This document shows positions 1 through 9,367 of a stretch of 64,000 nucleotides of DNA, one piece after another; position 1 is the stretch's first letter, and each line of letters opens with the position of its first letter. This DNA comes from Gammaproteobacteria bacterium (GTDB lineage: Bacteria; Pseudomonadota; Gammaproteobacteria; JAADGQ01), in assembly GCA_021648145.1 (NCBI GenBank), contig JAKITI010000012.1, positions 37,339 through 101,338 of the forward strand. Reading direction: 5' to 3'. The translations under genes were made by a program, and so were the position numbers. The notes beneath the pieces are model-generated. The model was not told where the DNA came from. It searched no databases and was given only the letters and a program-made list of their open reading frames with translations.

Positions 1-401
1 TAAGCGAAATTAATGTCGTACCGTACATTGATGTTATGTTGGTGCTACTGATTATTTTTATGGTCACAGCTCCTTTGATGACTCAGGGAGTACAGGTTGA
101 CTTGCCTCAGGCAAGTTCTGAAGCGATCGAATCCAATGAAAAAGAGCCTCTTCAGCTCACAGTTGATGCGAATGGTAATTATTATATGAATATAGGGGGT
201 GATCCTGAAGAAGCAATTGATGCTGAAACAGTGGTGCTGCGAACATCTACGACTTTGCGTAATCAACCGGGTACACCTGTGTATGTTCGGGGTGATGTTG
301 ATGTTGATTATGGGTCTGTGATTCAGGCAATGGTGTTGTTGCAGCAAGCGGGAGCATCAAGTGTTGGATTGATCACCGCAGCGCCTGATAACAGCAAATA
401 A
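1..401 (+). CDS. tolR: TolR, Tol-Pal system inner-membrane protein (5' end outside window)
   Basis: The reading frame is already open at base 3 and ends at the TAA at 399-401, so the start codon lies upstream; about 132 codons are visible against roughly 140 in typical TolR. The first visible residues (SEINVVPYIDVMLVLLIIF) carry the single ExbD/TolR transmembrane helix with its conserved aspartate, which is part of the proton-conducting path with TolQ. The rest is the periplasmic domain. TolR works with TolQ to energise TolA for outer-membrane constriction at division. tolA begins at the next base, which fits the usual tolQRA order. The family call is secure from motif and neighbours. Confidence 0.95.
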   Translation, partial: SEINVVPYIDVMLVLLIIFMVTAPLMTQGVQVDLPQASSEAIESNEKEPLQLTVDANGNYYMNIGGDPEEAIDAETVVLRTSTTLRNQPGTPVYVRGDVDVDYGSVIQAMVLLQQAGASSVGLITAAPDNSK

Positions 402-1307
402 ATGTTTAAAGATCTTCCATACTTTTTACTTTCAGCATTGATTCATGGCGTTCTTATTGCCGTGTTGTTGTTTAGTTTTACTTGGGAAGTTGAGTTGCAA
501 AAGCCAATCAGCATTGTAAAAGCGGTCGTCATTAATGATGAACAGTTGCAGGCTGAAATAGCAAGGATTAAAGAAGAAACCATACGTAAACAGGCGGAGG
601 AAGCGCAACGCCAAGCGGAACTGGAGCAGAAGACTCTATTGGCTGAAGAGAAGAGGGAAGCTGAAAAACAACGCTTGATTGAGTTAGAAAAAGAGAAGCG
701 AGCTGAAGAGAAACGATTGGTTGAACTGGAAAAGAAACAGCAAGAGGAGCTTAAACGCCAAGCAGAAGAGAAAATAAAGCAAGAGATTGAAGCAAAACGG
801 CTTGCTGAGCTAAAAAAGAGAGAAGAGGAAGAGAGAAAAAAACAAGAGGCGCTTAAAGCTAAAAAAGCCGCTGAAGAAAAACGATTAGCTGAAGAGAAAA
901 AGAAAAAAAAGGCCGAAAAGAAGCGGCGCGCTGAAGAGGCTAAACGTAAAAAAGAACAAGAAGCCAAAGAGGCTGCGGCTAAACAAAAAGCGGATGCTGA
1001 AGCACAAACAAAGCGTAATAAAGAATTAAAAGTATTGAGTGCAAAATATGTTGATACGATTAAGCAACATGTTGAGCGCTACTGGCGTAGACCTCCGAGC
1101 GCAGTAGAGGGTTTGTCTTGTACGGTGAAAGTAAAACAAGTTAAGGGTGGAGAGGTGGTGAGCGCGAAGGTTGGTGTTTGCAATGGTGATCTGGTTGTAC
1201 AGCGCTCTATCGAGCATGCTGTGTTGCGAGCTTCGCCTCTGCCATCGCCACCAGATCCAGATGTGTTCGAGAGGAATCTGATATTTGTTTTTAAACCCGA
1301 GGATTAA
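402..1307 (+). CDS. tolA: TolA, energy-transducing periplasm-spanning protein
   Basis: The 301-residue protein has the three-part TolA architecture. An N-terminal membrane anchor (about residues 6-26) contains the SALIHG stretch, corresponding to the SHLS region that contacts TolQR. A very long Lys/Glu/Ala-rich helix (about 45-215) spans the periplasm. A C-terminal globular domain (about 216-301) has two cysteines that probably form the family disulphide. TolA links the TolQR motor to TolB and Pal. Its ATG directly follows the tolR stop codon, implying translational coupling. The gene normally followed by tolB is here separated from it by two extra genes. Confidence 0.95.
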   Translation: MFKDLPYFLLSALIHGVLIAVLLFSFTWEVELQKPISIVKAVVINDEQLQAEIARIKEETIRKQAEEAQRQAELEQKTLLAEEKREAEKQRLIELEKEKRAEEKRLVELEKKQQEELKRQAEEKIKQEIEAKRLAELKKREEEERKKQEALKAKKAAEEKRLAEEKKKKKAEKKRRAEEAKRKKEQEAKEAAAKQKADAEAQTKRNKELKVLSAKYVDTIKQHVERYWRRPPSAVEGLSCTVKVKQVKGGEVVSAKVGVCNGDLVVQRSIEHAVLRASPLPSPPDPDVFERNLIFVFKPED

Positions 1308-1337
1308 CTTCCTGTTAGCTTTTTAAAGGAGAATATA

Positions 1338-1781
1338 ATGTTTTTAATAGATATGCATGGAAAAGTAATTCACAAGAGAATTAAATTAAAAATTAGCCTA
1401 CCGATAGAAAAAAGGCCAATGAATAAGGTTCGTGGAATAATAGTACACCAAACTGGTGGAACAACGGCTAAATCAGCATTTAATAGTTATAATTCTGGGA
1501 AATCGGGCACACATCGAAGAGAAATGGCCAAAAATGTTCCAAACAGGTATCCCTCCAATCAAGATAGCATAGGAATTGAAATTGTTGGGCAAGCGTTCCC
1601 TGTTAATGAGCCTGATCATGATAAAAGAACATACGAAGCATTAACAAAAGAGCAAGGCGATTCTCTCAAATGGCTTATCCAAGAATTAAGGTTCTCTCTT
1701 AAAGTGCCGTTAACGGAAATATTTCGACACCCTACTGTTTCTTACAAAAATAAAACAGAAGCGGCTACAGCATCATGGTAA
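1338..1781 (+). CDS. Peptidoglycan amidase (Amidase_2/PGRP fold), internally shortened
   Basis: The 147-residue protein starts at an ATG with a strong AAAGGAG site at 1325-1331. The motif GIIVHQTGG gives the first zinc-ligand histidine, SIGIEIVG the conserved catalytic glutamate region, and the C-terminal RHPTVS the second histidine. From family knowledge, related proteins are about 190-200 residues and carry about 60 more residues between NSGKSG and HRREMAK; that central part is missing here without loss of frame. There is no signal peptide. Its stop overlaps the start of a lipoprotein gene, which suggests an amidase plus cognate immunity protein, as in type VI effector pairs. That role is inference. 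Activity is doubtful because of the deletion. Confidence 0.7.
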   Translation: MFLIDMHGKVIHKRIKLKISLPIEKRPMNKVRGIIVHQTGGTTAKSAFNSYNSGKSGTHRREMAKNVPNRYPSNQDSIGIEIVGQAFPVNEPDHDKRTYEALTKEQGDSLKWLIQELRFSLKVPLTEIFRHPTVSYKNKTEAATASW

Positions 1782-2224
1782 AACTTATACTGCCCTTTTT
1801 TATCACTGTAGCACTAGTAGGTTGTTCAATCACCAATAATACGGGACAAACTCAGCAGCCACTAGATTTTAAAACCATTCATATTGATAGCAATGGTTCC
1901 TATTCTGGTTACATCAGTTCTAATGAGACAGTGGAATCTTGTAAAACATTCATTCTGAATAAATCTGAAATTATAAAATTTTTCAAACATTCACGAACAG
2001 CAACATCAAGAGAATATGCACACGATTTAATTGCATCTAATTGCTATGCAAGTGGAAGTTTTACAATTTCAAATGGCATTGAGGGAACGTGGAAAATTGA
2101 TCGTGCTCGAAGAGGGTTAATTAATTATAACAATAATGCAAATACAAAATACTATTATTGCGCTGAATGTAAGAGTGCATTATTTTATGAGTCATGTGAC
2201 ATAGAATGTATTCATGGTCAATAG
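1775..2224 (+). CDS. Small lipoprotein, candidate immunity partner of the amidase
   Basis: The 149-residue protein has a lipoprotein signal peptide ending in the lipobox LVGC (Cys about residue 17), so it should be anchored in the periplasm. Its ATG lies inside the last codons of the amidase gene (7-bp overlap), a sign of co-expression. The mature part contains SREYAHDL, a GTWKIDRARRG segment and a cysteine-rich tail (YYCAECKSA). As far as I recall, small exported proteins with this pattern often sit next to peptidoglycan-degrading effectors, so an immunity role is plausible. No enzymatic motif is visible. It is foreign to the usual tolA-tolB junction. Confidence 0.6.
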   Translation: MVKLILPFFITVALVGCSITNNTGQTQQPLDFKTIHIDSNGSYSGYISSNETVESCKTFILNKSEIIKFFKHSRTATSREYAHDLIASNCYASGSFTISNGIEGTWKIDRARRGLINYNNNANTKYYYCAECKSALFYESCDIECIHGQ

Positions 2225-2290
2225 AATAATAAGTGATACGAAGGACTATAATTAGCTCCATTGGGCATGGCGATATAAGTTGGATCTTTT

Positions 2291-3604
2291 ATGAAAAAAA
2301 TTGCTTTATATTTATTCAGTGTATGCCTGTGCTTCTTGATGGTTTCACAAGCACAGGCCGTGCTGAAAATTGAGATTACACAAGGTGTTTCCAGTGCGAT
2401 ACCGATCGCTGTTGTCCCTTTTGGCATGGAGGGGGTGGCCAACGTCCCAGAGGACTTCGCTAAAATTATTTCAGCAAACTTACATCGCAGTGGCCGTTTT
2501 AAGCCATTGCCCGAAAAAGATTTTCTTTCACGCCCGACAACCGCATCAAAAGTTCGGTTTAAAGAGTGGCGCATGTTGAAAGCTGAAAGTTTGGTGGTGG
2601 GAAAAGTACGCCATGTCAATAATGGTTATGTTGTTCAATTCCATCTTTTGGATGTGCTGAGTGGTAAACGCTTATTGGGTTATACGATTCCTGCAAGAGG
2701 TAAGGTGCTACGAGGACATGAGCTGCGTTATGCGGCGCATCAAATCAGTGATATTATTTATAAAGAGCTGACAGGAACCGCTGGTGCATTTGCGACACAA
2801 ATAGCCTATGTAACTTCCGTATTGGAAGCCGATAACAAACCGCGTTATTCACTTTTAGTTGCGGATGCAGATGGTGAAAACCCACGTGCGGTTTTAACTT
2901 CAAAGTGGCCGATTATGTCACCTTCATGGTCTCCTGATGGGCAGCGTTTGGCTTATGTCTCTTTTGAAACGCAGCGCCCAGTTATTTATATACAGGAGCT
3001 GTTGACTGGGGAGCGGAAGCGTTTGAAGTCATTTAAAGGTTTAAACGGTGCTCCATCCTGGTCACCTGATGGTAAACAATTGGCTGTGGTTTTATCGCGT
3101 GATGGTAACCCGGAAGTGTATGTGTATGATCTTGCACGTGATAAGCTACGTCGCTTGACGCGTAATCGTGCCATAGATACTGAGCCCGTATGGGCACCGG
3201 ATGGAAACAGTATTGTGTTTACTTCGTCTCGTAGTGGTGGTGCACAGCTTTATCAAATTCCTGTCGCAGGGGGGCGGCCAAAACGATTGACTTTTGAGGG
3301 CAAATATAATTCGCGTGCGGCTTTTTCTGCCGATGGCAAGTTATTAGCTATGGTGCATCGAGAGCAAGGTAAGTACTATATCGCTATAAAAGATTTGGAG
3401 AGAGGAGGGGTTCGCCTGCTATCCGAAGGGGGATTGGATGAATCCCCCAGTTTTTCACCGAATGGAAGCATGATTATTTACGCAACAAAAAGTAGAGGCA
3501 AGAGTGTTTTAGCTATTGTCTCCGTCGATGGCTATGTTCGACAGCGACTTTCACAAACAGGTGATGTTCGTGAACCAGCATGGTCTACATTCAAATTAAA
3601 TTAA
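2291..3604 (+). CDS. tolB: TolB, periplasmic beta-propeller of the Tol-Pal system
   Basis: The 437-residue protein begins with a Sec signal peptide ending near AQA (residue 23). An N-terminal alpha/beta domain (about 25-160) follows, then a six-bladed WD40-like propeller built from TolB repeats such as SPSWSPDGQRLAYVS, APSWSPDGKQLAVV, EPVWAPDGNSIVF and SPSFSPNGSMIIY. TolB shuttles between Pal and TolA. The length matches the family. It is followed after 36 bases by pal. The 66-bp leader after the lipoprotein gene shows no strong ribosome site. Confidence 0.97.
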   Translation: MKKIALYLFSVCLCFLMVSQAQAVLKIEITQGVSSAIPIAVVPFGMEGVANVPEDFAKIISANLHRSGRFKPLPEKDFLSRPTTASKVRFKEWRMLKAESLVVGKVRHVNNGYVVQFHLLDVLSGKRLLGYTIPARGKVLRGHELRYAAHQISDIIYKELTGTAGAFATQIAYVTSVLEADNKPRYSLLVADADGENPRAVLTSKWPIMSPSWSPDGQRLAYVSFETQRPVIYIQELLTGERKRLKSFKGLNGAPSWSPDGKQLAVVLSRDGNPEVYVYDLARDKLRRLTRNRAIDTEPVWAPDGNSIVFTSSRSGGAQLYQIPVAGGRPKRLTFEGKYNSRAAFSADGKLLAMVHREQGKYYIAIKDLERGGVRLLSEGGLDESPSFSPNGSMIIYATKSRGKSVLAIVSVDGYVRQRLSQTGDVREPAWSTFKLN

Positions 3605-3640
3605 TATCAAACAAATAGCAGAATCTAGGAGATTAAAATA

Positions 3641-4186
3641 ATGAAACCACATTCAAAACTATTAGGGTTGGCTGCCCCCGCATTTATATTAATGGGCTGT
3701 AGTTCTACTGGAGAGGTGGTGGAGCCTGTTGAAGAGGTTCTTGCTCCTGTTGTTATTGAAGAGCGTGTAGAGCCGTCCGTCATAACGATGCCTGTTGAAT
3801 CTATTGCTTCTGAAATAACGGAAGCCTACAGTGGTGATGAATTAGATGATCCTGATAGTATTTTGGCCGTTCGTGTGATCTATTTTGAATATGATTCCAG
3901 TGAAATTAAGGATGAATTTCATTCCGTTATTAGTGCTCATGCAGCGTACCTTATTGATAACCCCGATGCATTTTTAGTTCTTGAAGGCCATGCAGATGAA
4001 CGTGGTACTCGTGAATACAATATGGCTCTGGGCGAGCGTCGTGCGAACTCAGTACAGAATACATTGTTGTTACAAGGGGTCTCAGCCAATCAACTGGAGG
4101 TCGTCAGTTACGGTGAAGAGCGCCCTGAAGAGGTGGGTTACGATGATAAAAATCGTCGTGTAGAGCTACGTTATCAAGGACGTTAA
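3641..4186 (+). CDS. pal: Pal, peptidoglycan-associated lipoprotein
   Basis: The 181-residue protein has a lipobox (LMGC, about residue 20) and a Glu/Val/Pro-rich linker, then an OmpA-like peptidoglycan-binding domain in the C-terminal half. The signature LEGHADERGTREYN and the following LGERRANSV helix are clear. It anchors the outer membrane to peptidoglycan and binds TolB. A ribosome site (AGGAG, near 3628) precedes the ATG. The stop codon overlaps the next start by one base (TAATG), so cpoB is translationally coupled. Confidence 0.97.
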   Translation: MKPHSKLLGLAAPAFILMGCSSTGEVVEPVEEVLAPVVIEERVEPSVITMPVESIASEITEAYSGDELDDPDSILAVRVIYFEYDSSEIKDEFHSVISAHAAYLIDNPDAFLVLEGHADERGTREYNMALGERRANSVQNTLLLQGVSANQLEVVSYGEERPEEVGYDDKNRRVELRYQGR

Positions 4187-5088
4187 TGAAAGTGAAAGGC
4201 TTTTCAGCACAGAATTTGTTTCAGCGACCTAGTGCAGGGACGGTGCTGTTTTTAGCGGTGTCAGTTGTGTTGCCTGTCAATGCTGAGTCGCTGGCACCTG
4301 TTGTGGAGGCGACATCAATACAGGCTAGGCAAAGTAACCTGATTGAAGAGCGCCTCAACAAGTTAGAGCGGTTACTGGATAGTCAGGTGCTAATGAATTT
4401 TTCATTGCGCCTGGATGAACTTGAAAACCAGCTGCAGCAGCTTCAGGGTGATACAGAGTTACAAATACATAATCAGGAAGGGATGAAACGAAGGCAGCAA
4501 GCGCTCTATCTGGATCTGGATCAGCGTCTGGAAGTGCTGGAAACAGGAGTTAAAGCAGATCAAGCCGAAAGCGTTGACTTGTCAATAGAGCCACCTGCTG
4601 AAGATTCCGAACCAATATTAGCGGTGTTTGATGATGAAAGAATACCCGATGCAACTTTAATCACGGCTGAAGGTTCAAGTGTGGTTGGATCTTCTAGCTC
4701 TGGAGATCCTGCACCGGACTACTCTGAAGCTTACTCGTTACTTAAAAATGGCCAGTATGATGAAGCAATTAATGCTTTCCAAAGTTTTTTGAAAAATCAT
4801 TCAGAGACTGAATATGCAGATAATGCTCAATATTGGTTGGCTGAGGCTAATTATGTCACACGTCGTTTTAGTCAGGCGGTACGTGAATTTGGCTTGGTTA
4901 TAAGTGATTACAGCAACAGTCAAAAAGTGCCTGGCGCTTTACTGAAAGTGGGTTACGCACATTATGAGCTAGAGGAGTGGCCACAAGCCCGCACATTTTT
5001 AGAAAAACTGGTCACTCAGTTTCCAGAAAGCAGTGCGGCACGCTTGGCAGAGAACCGTTTGAAGCGTATGGAAGAAGAAGGACGATAG
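4186..5088 (+). CDS. cpoB: CpoB (YbgF), Tol-Pal-associated division coordinator
   Basis: The 300-residue exported protein has an N-terminal signal segment (about residues 15-33), a coiled-coil trimerisation region (about 45-115) and a C-terminal YbgF-type TPR domain (about 175-300) with EAYSLLKNGQYDEAINAF and PGALLKVGYAHYELEEWPQA repeats. In E. coli it links outer-membrane constriction to peptidoglycan synthesis. Its position directly after pal is the classic arrangement, with a one-base overlap. Confidence 0.93.
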   Translation: MKVKGFSAQNLFQRPSAGTVLFLAVSVVLPVNAESLAPVVEATSIQARQSNLIEERLNKLERLLDSQVLMNFSLRLDELENQLQQLQGDTELQIHNQEGMKRRQQALYLDLDQRLEVLETGVKADQAESVDLSIEPPAEDSEPILAVFDDERIPDATLITAEGSSVVGSSSSGDPAPDYSEAYSLLKNGQYDEAINAFQSFLKNHSETEYADNAQYWLAEANYVTRRFSQAVREFGLVISDYSNSQKVPGALLKVGYAHYELEEWPQARTFLEKLVTQFPESSAARLAENRLKRMEEEGR

Positions 5089-5109
5089 GTTTTCTGTGTT
5101 TATTTTTTT

Positions 5110-5760
5110 ATGTCGTTAGGTCATCGTTTACAACTTACAGAAATATTTTATTCTCTTCAGGGAGAGTCACGCAGTGTGGGTTGGCCAACGGTCTTTATCC
5201 GTCTGACGGGTTGTCCCTTACGCTGCAGTTATTGTGATACAAAATATGCTTATAAGGGTGGGCAGTGGCACTCTGTGCCGGATATCATGCAGCAAGTTGA
5301 AAGTTATAATACAACTTATGTGACCGTTACAGGAGGCGAGCCCTTAGCGCAAGACAACTGCCAGCCTTTGTTAGTTGAGCTATGTGATGCAGGTTATGAA
5401 GTCTCTCTGGAAACGAGTGGTGCGCTTGATATCTCCAAGGTTGACTCGCGTGTGATTCGTGTTGTAGATATTAAAACGCCAGGATCAGGCGAAGCCGATA
5501 AAAATCTGATTTCCAACTTCTCTTATCTATCTTCTAAAGATCAACTCAAGTTTGTTATATGCGATCAGGATGATTACCTTTGGTCGAAGGCATTGCTTGT
5601 TCAACATCAGCTTCCTGAACGCTGCGAAGTGTTATTCAGCACGTCACACGGTCAACTTGAAGATACAGTTTTAGCAAATTGGCTTCTTGAAGACCGCTTG
5701 CCTGTTCGTTTTCAAATACAACTTCATAAATACCTCTGGAATGACACACAAGGTAAGTAA
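5110..5760 (+). CDS. queE: QueE, 7-carboxy-7-deazaguanine synthase (radical SAM)
   Basis: The 216-residue protein contains the compact radical SAM cluster motif CPLRCSYC (C-x3-C-x2-C) near residues 35-42. It is preceded by the QueE signature [20 protein letters not shown] and followed by TVTGGEPL. It converts 6-carboxytetrahydropterin to 7-carboxy-7-deazaguanine on the preQ0/queuosine pathway. queC, the next enzyme, follows within 10 bases, so the two form a pathway pair appended to the tol-pal operon. No good ribosome site is visible upstream, so translation may depend on coupling to cpoB. Confidence 0.95.
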   Translation: MSLGHRLQLTEIFYSLQGESRSVGWPTVFIRLTGCPLRCSYCDTKYAYKGGQWHSVPDIMQQVESYNTTYVTVTGGEPLAQDNCQPLLVELCDAGYEVSLETSGALDISKVDSRVIRVVDIKTPGSGEADKNLISNFSYLSSKDQLKFVICDQDDYLWSKALLVQHQLPERCEVLFSTSHGQLEDTVLANWLLEDRLPVRFQIQLHKYLWNDTQGK

Positions 5761-5767
5761 TGATCGT

Positions 5768-6451
5768 ATGAGTATGCTTGATAAACCCGCCGCAGTTGTG
5801 CTTGTGTCGGGCGGTCTGGATTCAGCGACAACATTGGCAATAGCCAAAGAACAGGGATTCCGTTGTTACGCTTTAAGCTTTGATTATGGCCAAAGCCACA
5901 GCTCTGAGCTCTTAGCTGCAAAGCGGGTGGTGAGTTCAATTGGAGTTGAAAAACATAAGGTTGTTCATCTGGATATGCGTCAATTTGGTGGCTCGGCTCT
6001 CACGGATGATTCGATTGATATTCCAGAGCACTCTTGTGATGGTATTCCTGTCACATATGTTCCAGCACGTAATACTATTTTTTTGTCAATCGCACTGGGT
6101 TGGGCTGAAGTGCTGAATGCACAAGCGATATTTATCGGTGTCAATGCCGTTGATTATTCAGGTTATCCAGATTGCCGTTCAGAATATATCTCAGCATTCG
6201 AAAAAATGGCAAATCTGGCAACAAGAGCGGGCGTAGAAGGAGTTCCTTTCCATATTCATACACCATTAATTAATTTAACCAAGGCAGAAATTATAGCGAA
6301 AGGCTCTGCTCTAGGTGTGAATTTTTCTCAAACAATTTCTTGTTATGCTGCGGATAGTCAGGGACTAGCCTGTCGCGTCTGTGATTCATGTCGCTTGCGA
6401 GCTGTTGGGTTTCGAGATGCTGGGGTTTTAGATCCAACAAAATATCGGTAA
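5768..6451 (+). CDS. queC: QueC, 7-cyano-7-deazaguanine synthase
   Basis: QueC (227 residues from the chosen start) makes preQ0 from CDG with ATP and ammonia. The PP-loop [11 protein letters not shown] near residue 15 binds ATP. The C-terminal cysteine cluster [17 protein letters not shown] binds zinc. The ATG at 5768 is chosen because the protein then starts just before the PP-loop strand and an AAGGTAAG sequence lies about 9 bases upstream. In-frame ATGs at 5741 and 5687 would overlap queE and add non-homologous residues. The gene ends 15 bases before the stop of the convergent TPR gene. Confidence 0.95.
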   Translation: MSMLDKPAAVVLVSGGLDSATTLAIAKEQGFRCYALSFDYGQSHSSELLAAKRVVSSIGVEKHKVVHLDMRQFGGSALTDDSIDIPEHSCDGIPVTYVPARNTIFLSIALGWAEVLNAQAIFIGVNAVDYSGYPDCRSEYISAFEKMANLATRAGVEGVPFHIHTPLINLTKAEIIAKGSALGVNFSQTISCYAADSQGLACRVCDSCRLRAVGFRDAGVLDPTKYR

Positions 6452-6466
6452 AGGGGCTCTTTACGC

Positions 6467-9367
6467 CTATTTCAGAGTGGAAATATAGGGTGTGCTTTTC
6501 TCTTGTTTGTTGTAACGAGCAGGTGATAATTTTTTGAGTGCTTTGATGCTTTTCTTGACCCATTGATCATAAATTTTTGATTGAATTCGTCTGGCATTGA
6601 TTGTGTGTGTGTCAATGGCTTTTTCTTCGAAAGGATACGCTTCTTCTTCCAGTAATATTTCATATTGCTCAAGTTCTTCAGCACTCAAACCTGAAGGGCG
6701 CTCTGAAGTCATCAGTGCATGACCAAATTCATTGTAAATTTCAGCAATCCGGTACGTTGATTCTGTTGCAATATCTGCGACGTTATAAGCGATTGCTTTT
6801 TGATAACCATTCAGTGCGGCTGTCATTTTCAGTTTCTTCTGCGTCAGGTTTTTCTTGAATGGTTTGACCAGTTTAATTTTATGAAAAGCAGCATTCTGTG
6901 GTTTTACCCGTGCCAAAGCCGCTTTTGCTGTAATGTATTTCATTCGGTCAGTTTTATTTATGTCAGCGGTGCTTCTTTCCGTATTAATAATATCTTCTAA
7001 CCAATATTGTTGTTTTTTCTTGTTTCCCTGTTGTTGATAAAGTAGTGCTAGATGGTGGCGTGCTTCCATGGCTTGTGAAATTGGAAAAGGGTGGAGCGTT
7101 ATATAGCGTTTATAGGCTTCGATAGCCTGCAAAGGTTGTTGACCTTTTTCGTAGAGCTTTGCAGCTTGCCAGGCCGCTTCACGCCGGATATCCGGGTTTT
7201 GTTCTTTTGTTGATAGAGCCTCGTATACACCTGCGGCTTTTGCGGGTTGGTTATTTTTAATATAGGTTTCCGATAAGCGTGCCAAGGCGTTGGGCTGCAA
7301 TTTATGCCTTGGAAATTCTGTAATAAAATATTCGAGAACTTGAGTTGCTCGGTTCCAATGTCCCATGGTGATTAGCAGCGCTGCGGCATCGTAGGTTGCA
7401 ACAGCCGCAACGGAGGAGGCAGACGCTTCTTTTTTAACACGTAAAAAACTCTCTACAGCAAGCGCTGCCTCTCCTTTGTTTTGCAGGGCTTCACCTTGTT
7501 TATAGATTGATGCGGCAAGTTGTTCTTGCCAGGCTTTGCGCTCAGGGTGCTTAAAAGGGGTGAGTTTCAGGGTGTTTTTGTAAGCCTCTTCTGCCTTGAT
7601 GTAATTTTGTTGTTCAAAATAAGTATGAGCGATAATCGCCCAGGCTGTCCGCTCTATTTTTGCATCAATATTTTGTTTCTCTAGAGTTAGAATGCGTTCA
7701 GCAATAGATGCTGCGGCCTTGCTTTTTTTCTGTGCGAAAAGTTTTTCGGCGGAATTGATCAGGACGACAGGTGTTCTGGCATCATCAGGAAAGGCTTTTG
7801 TGAAGCGCAGGGCGCTTTTTATCATTTGGGCTTCAAGCGCAATATATTGGTTTGTCTGGGGTTTGCTGGGCTGTTCAAGGCGATTTTTGTAAGCGGTGAG
7901 AGCCGCATAAGCCGCTTCGTTGGAGTGTTTGTGTGGTGGGTAATTATAGGCCGTTTTTTCATATTCAATGGCGGCCTTCTGATACGATCTATTTTCAAAT
8001 AAAATTTCTGCAAGCATAAAATTGATATTCGCTGCATCGTTATCTTTAGGAAATAGGGTTAGTAATTGACGATACAATAGGACTGCCTGAGCATATGAGG
8101 AGATGTTTTGAGTGGGATTTTTTTGGTACTGAGCATGGTGATGGCGCGCTAAATCACCCATTGTGCTGGCTAGATAAGGTTTCAGCTTTTTGCGTAGTGT
8201 GGGTGTGGTGGAAGCCCAGTATTTACTCTTTATGCCGAAGCGTTTGATAAACTCCTGTTTTGCATTGAGCGCGTGTTGTATCTGGTTATTTTGGCTATAA
8301 GCAAAAATAACTCTTAAGTAGAAAAAGGGAGATTGAGCGTGTTCAGGGTGTTGTTCTACAAAAGTCAAAAATGTATCTGTGGCATCATCAATGCGGTCAT
8401 TATCCAGATAAAACTGTCCCAGAGAGTCGTAAATTAAAATTTCATAGTTACGTTTGTTTTTGGCAAAAAATTCTGACACAGAGTATGCGCCGTCCATATA
8501 ACTGAATGAGAGTGAAATAACACGCAAGGTGTCATTTCTGAACTCTTTTTCACTGCTTTGCAAGCCCCGAGTCTGCTCCCATGGCCTGTTTTTTGTATTC
8601 AGCTTGATGTCTAGCAGGGCAAATAGAGAGTTGAGTGCTGTTGCATATTTTCCTTGCTTGTAAAGTGACCAGCCGTGTTTATAGATGGCTCGTTCATAAA
8701 ATTTGGTTTTGTCTCCCAGATGAATAACAGCCGCATATGCGGCTTCTGCCGCAGCGTATGATTGACGGGTGAAATTTATTTCACCGCGACGAAATTGCAC
8801 TTCACCCAGGTATTTTGAGGTGGTTTTCTTTTTTTGTGGGCGGCCAAAAGAGAGTTCGGGGATGCTCTGTTTTTTCCCAAGGTAGGGGGAGCCGGGGTAA
8901 TCTTTTATTAAAGTATCCAGCGCCTTGAGGGTATTCTCCAGTTGTCCATTATGTTCGTAGGCTTTGGCTAACTGATACAAGACTCGGTCCTTGGCTGGCA
9001 TGTCGGGATAGGTTTTTAACAGCTCTTCATAGTGTGCAATGACTTGCTTGTAGATTGCCTCTTCACTTTGCTGGTTGGTGTTGTTGAATGAGGAGATTAA
9101 ATCATCAACACGTTCCATCTCCATATCTGCAAGGCGGCGCAAAGCTTCAATGTAATATGGGCTGCCTTTTGTGGCGCGTTCCAAAACAGTTTTATACGCA
9201 TTAATCGTTTTATTGTGGTTGACCTCTGTGACTGGGTGCTGCTCAATGGTGACCGCGTTATCTTCAAGAGATTTGAGTGTAATGACCTTGGATTGTTGCT
9301 GATTCCAGGTTGTGCAACCACTGCTTAATAACATGAAAAAAATCACGATAAAAAATAGGTTTCTCAC
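6467..9367 (-). CDS. Large TPR-repeat lipoprotein, last gene of the FHA/vWA cluster
   Basis: The 966-residue protein begins at a GTG whose bases overlap the TGA of the upstream gene (GTGA). The N-terminus is a lipoprotein signal with lipobox LSSGC (Cys about residue 18). The whole mature part is built of tetratricopeptide-like helical pairs, for example VLYQLAKAYEHNGQLENTLKA and LARLSETYIKNNQPAKAAGVYE. Such solenoids scaffold protein complexes, here on the periplasmic face of a membrane. No catalytic motif is visible. It is the distal gene of a five-gene operon with ATPase, vWA and FHA proteins, so a structural role in an envelope assembly is inferred. Confidence 0.75.
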   Translation of the reverse strand: MRNLFFIVIFFMLLSSGCTTWNQQQSKVITLKSLEDNAVTIEQHPVTEVNHNKTINAYKTVLERATKGSPYYIEALRRLADMEMERVDDLISSFNNTNQQSEEAIYKQVIAHYEELLKTYPDMPAKDRVLYQLAKAYEHNGQLENTLKALDTLIKDYPGSPYLGKKQSIPELSFGRPQKKKTTSKYLGEVQFRRGEINFTRQSYAAAEAAYAAVIHLGDKTKFYERAIYKHGWSLYKQGKYATALNSLFALLDIKLNTKNRPWEQTRGLQSSEKEFRNDTLRVISLSFSYMDGAYSVSEFFAKNKRNYEILIYDSLGQFYLDNDRIDDATDTFLTFVEQHPEHAQSPFFYLRVIFAYSQNNQIQHALNAKQEFIKRFGIKSKYWASTTPTLRKKLKPYLASTMGDLARHHHAQYQKNPTQNISSYAQAVLLYRQLLTLFPKDNDAANINFMLAEILFENRSYQKAAIEYEKTAYNYPPHKHSNEAAYAALTAYKNRLEQPSKPQTNQYIALEAQMIKSALRFTKAFPDDARTPVVLINSAEKLFAQKKSKAAASIAERILTLEKQNIDAKIERTAWAIIAHTYFEQQNYIKAEEAYKNTLKLTPFKHPERKAWQEQLAASIYKQGEALQNKGEAALAVESFLRVKKEASASSVAAVATYDAAALLITMGHWNRATQVLEYFITEFPRHKLQPNALARLSETYIKNNQPAKAAGVYEALSTKEQNPDIRREAAWQAAKLYEKGQQPLQAIEAYKRYITLHPFPISQAMEARHHLALLYQQQGNKKKQQYWLEDIINTERSTADINKTDRMKYITAKAALARVKPQNAAFHKIKLVKPFKKNLTQKKLKMTAALNGYQKAIAYNVADIATESTYRIAEIYNEFGHALMTSERPSGLSAEELEQYEILLEEEAYPFEEKAIDTHTINARRIQSKIYDQWVKKSIKALKKLSPARYNKQEKSTPYISTLK

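Noticed and set aside
443..967. Minus-strand frame of 174 codons opposite tolA
   Set aside because: It is the mirror of the Lys/Glu/Ala-rich TolA helix; its Ser/Phe-rich low-complexity product is an artefact of that composition.
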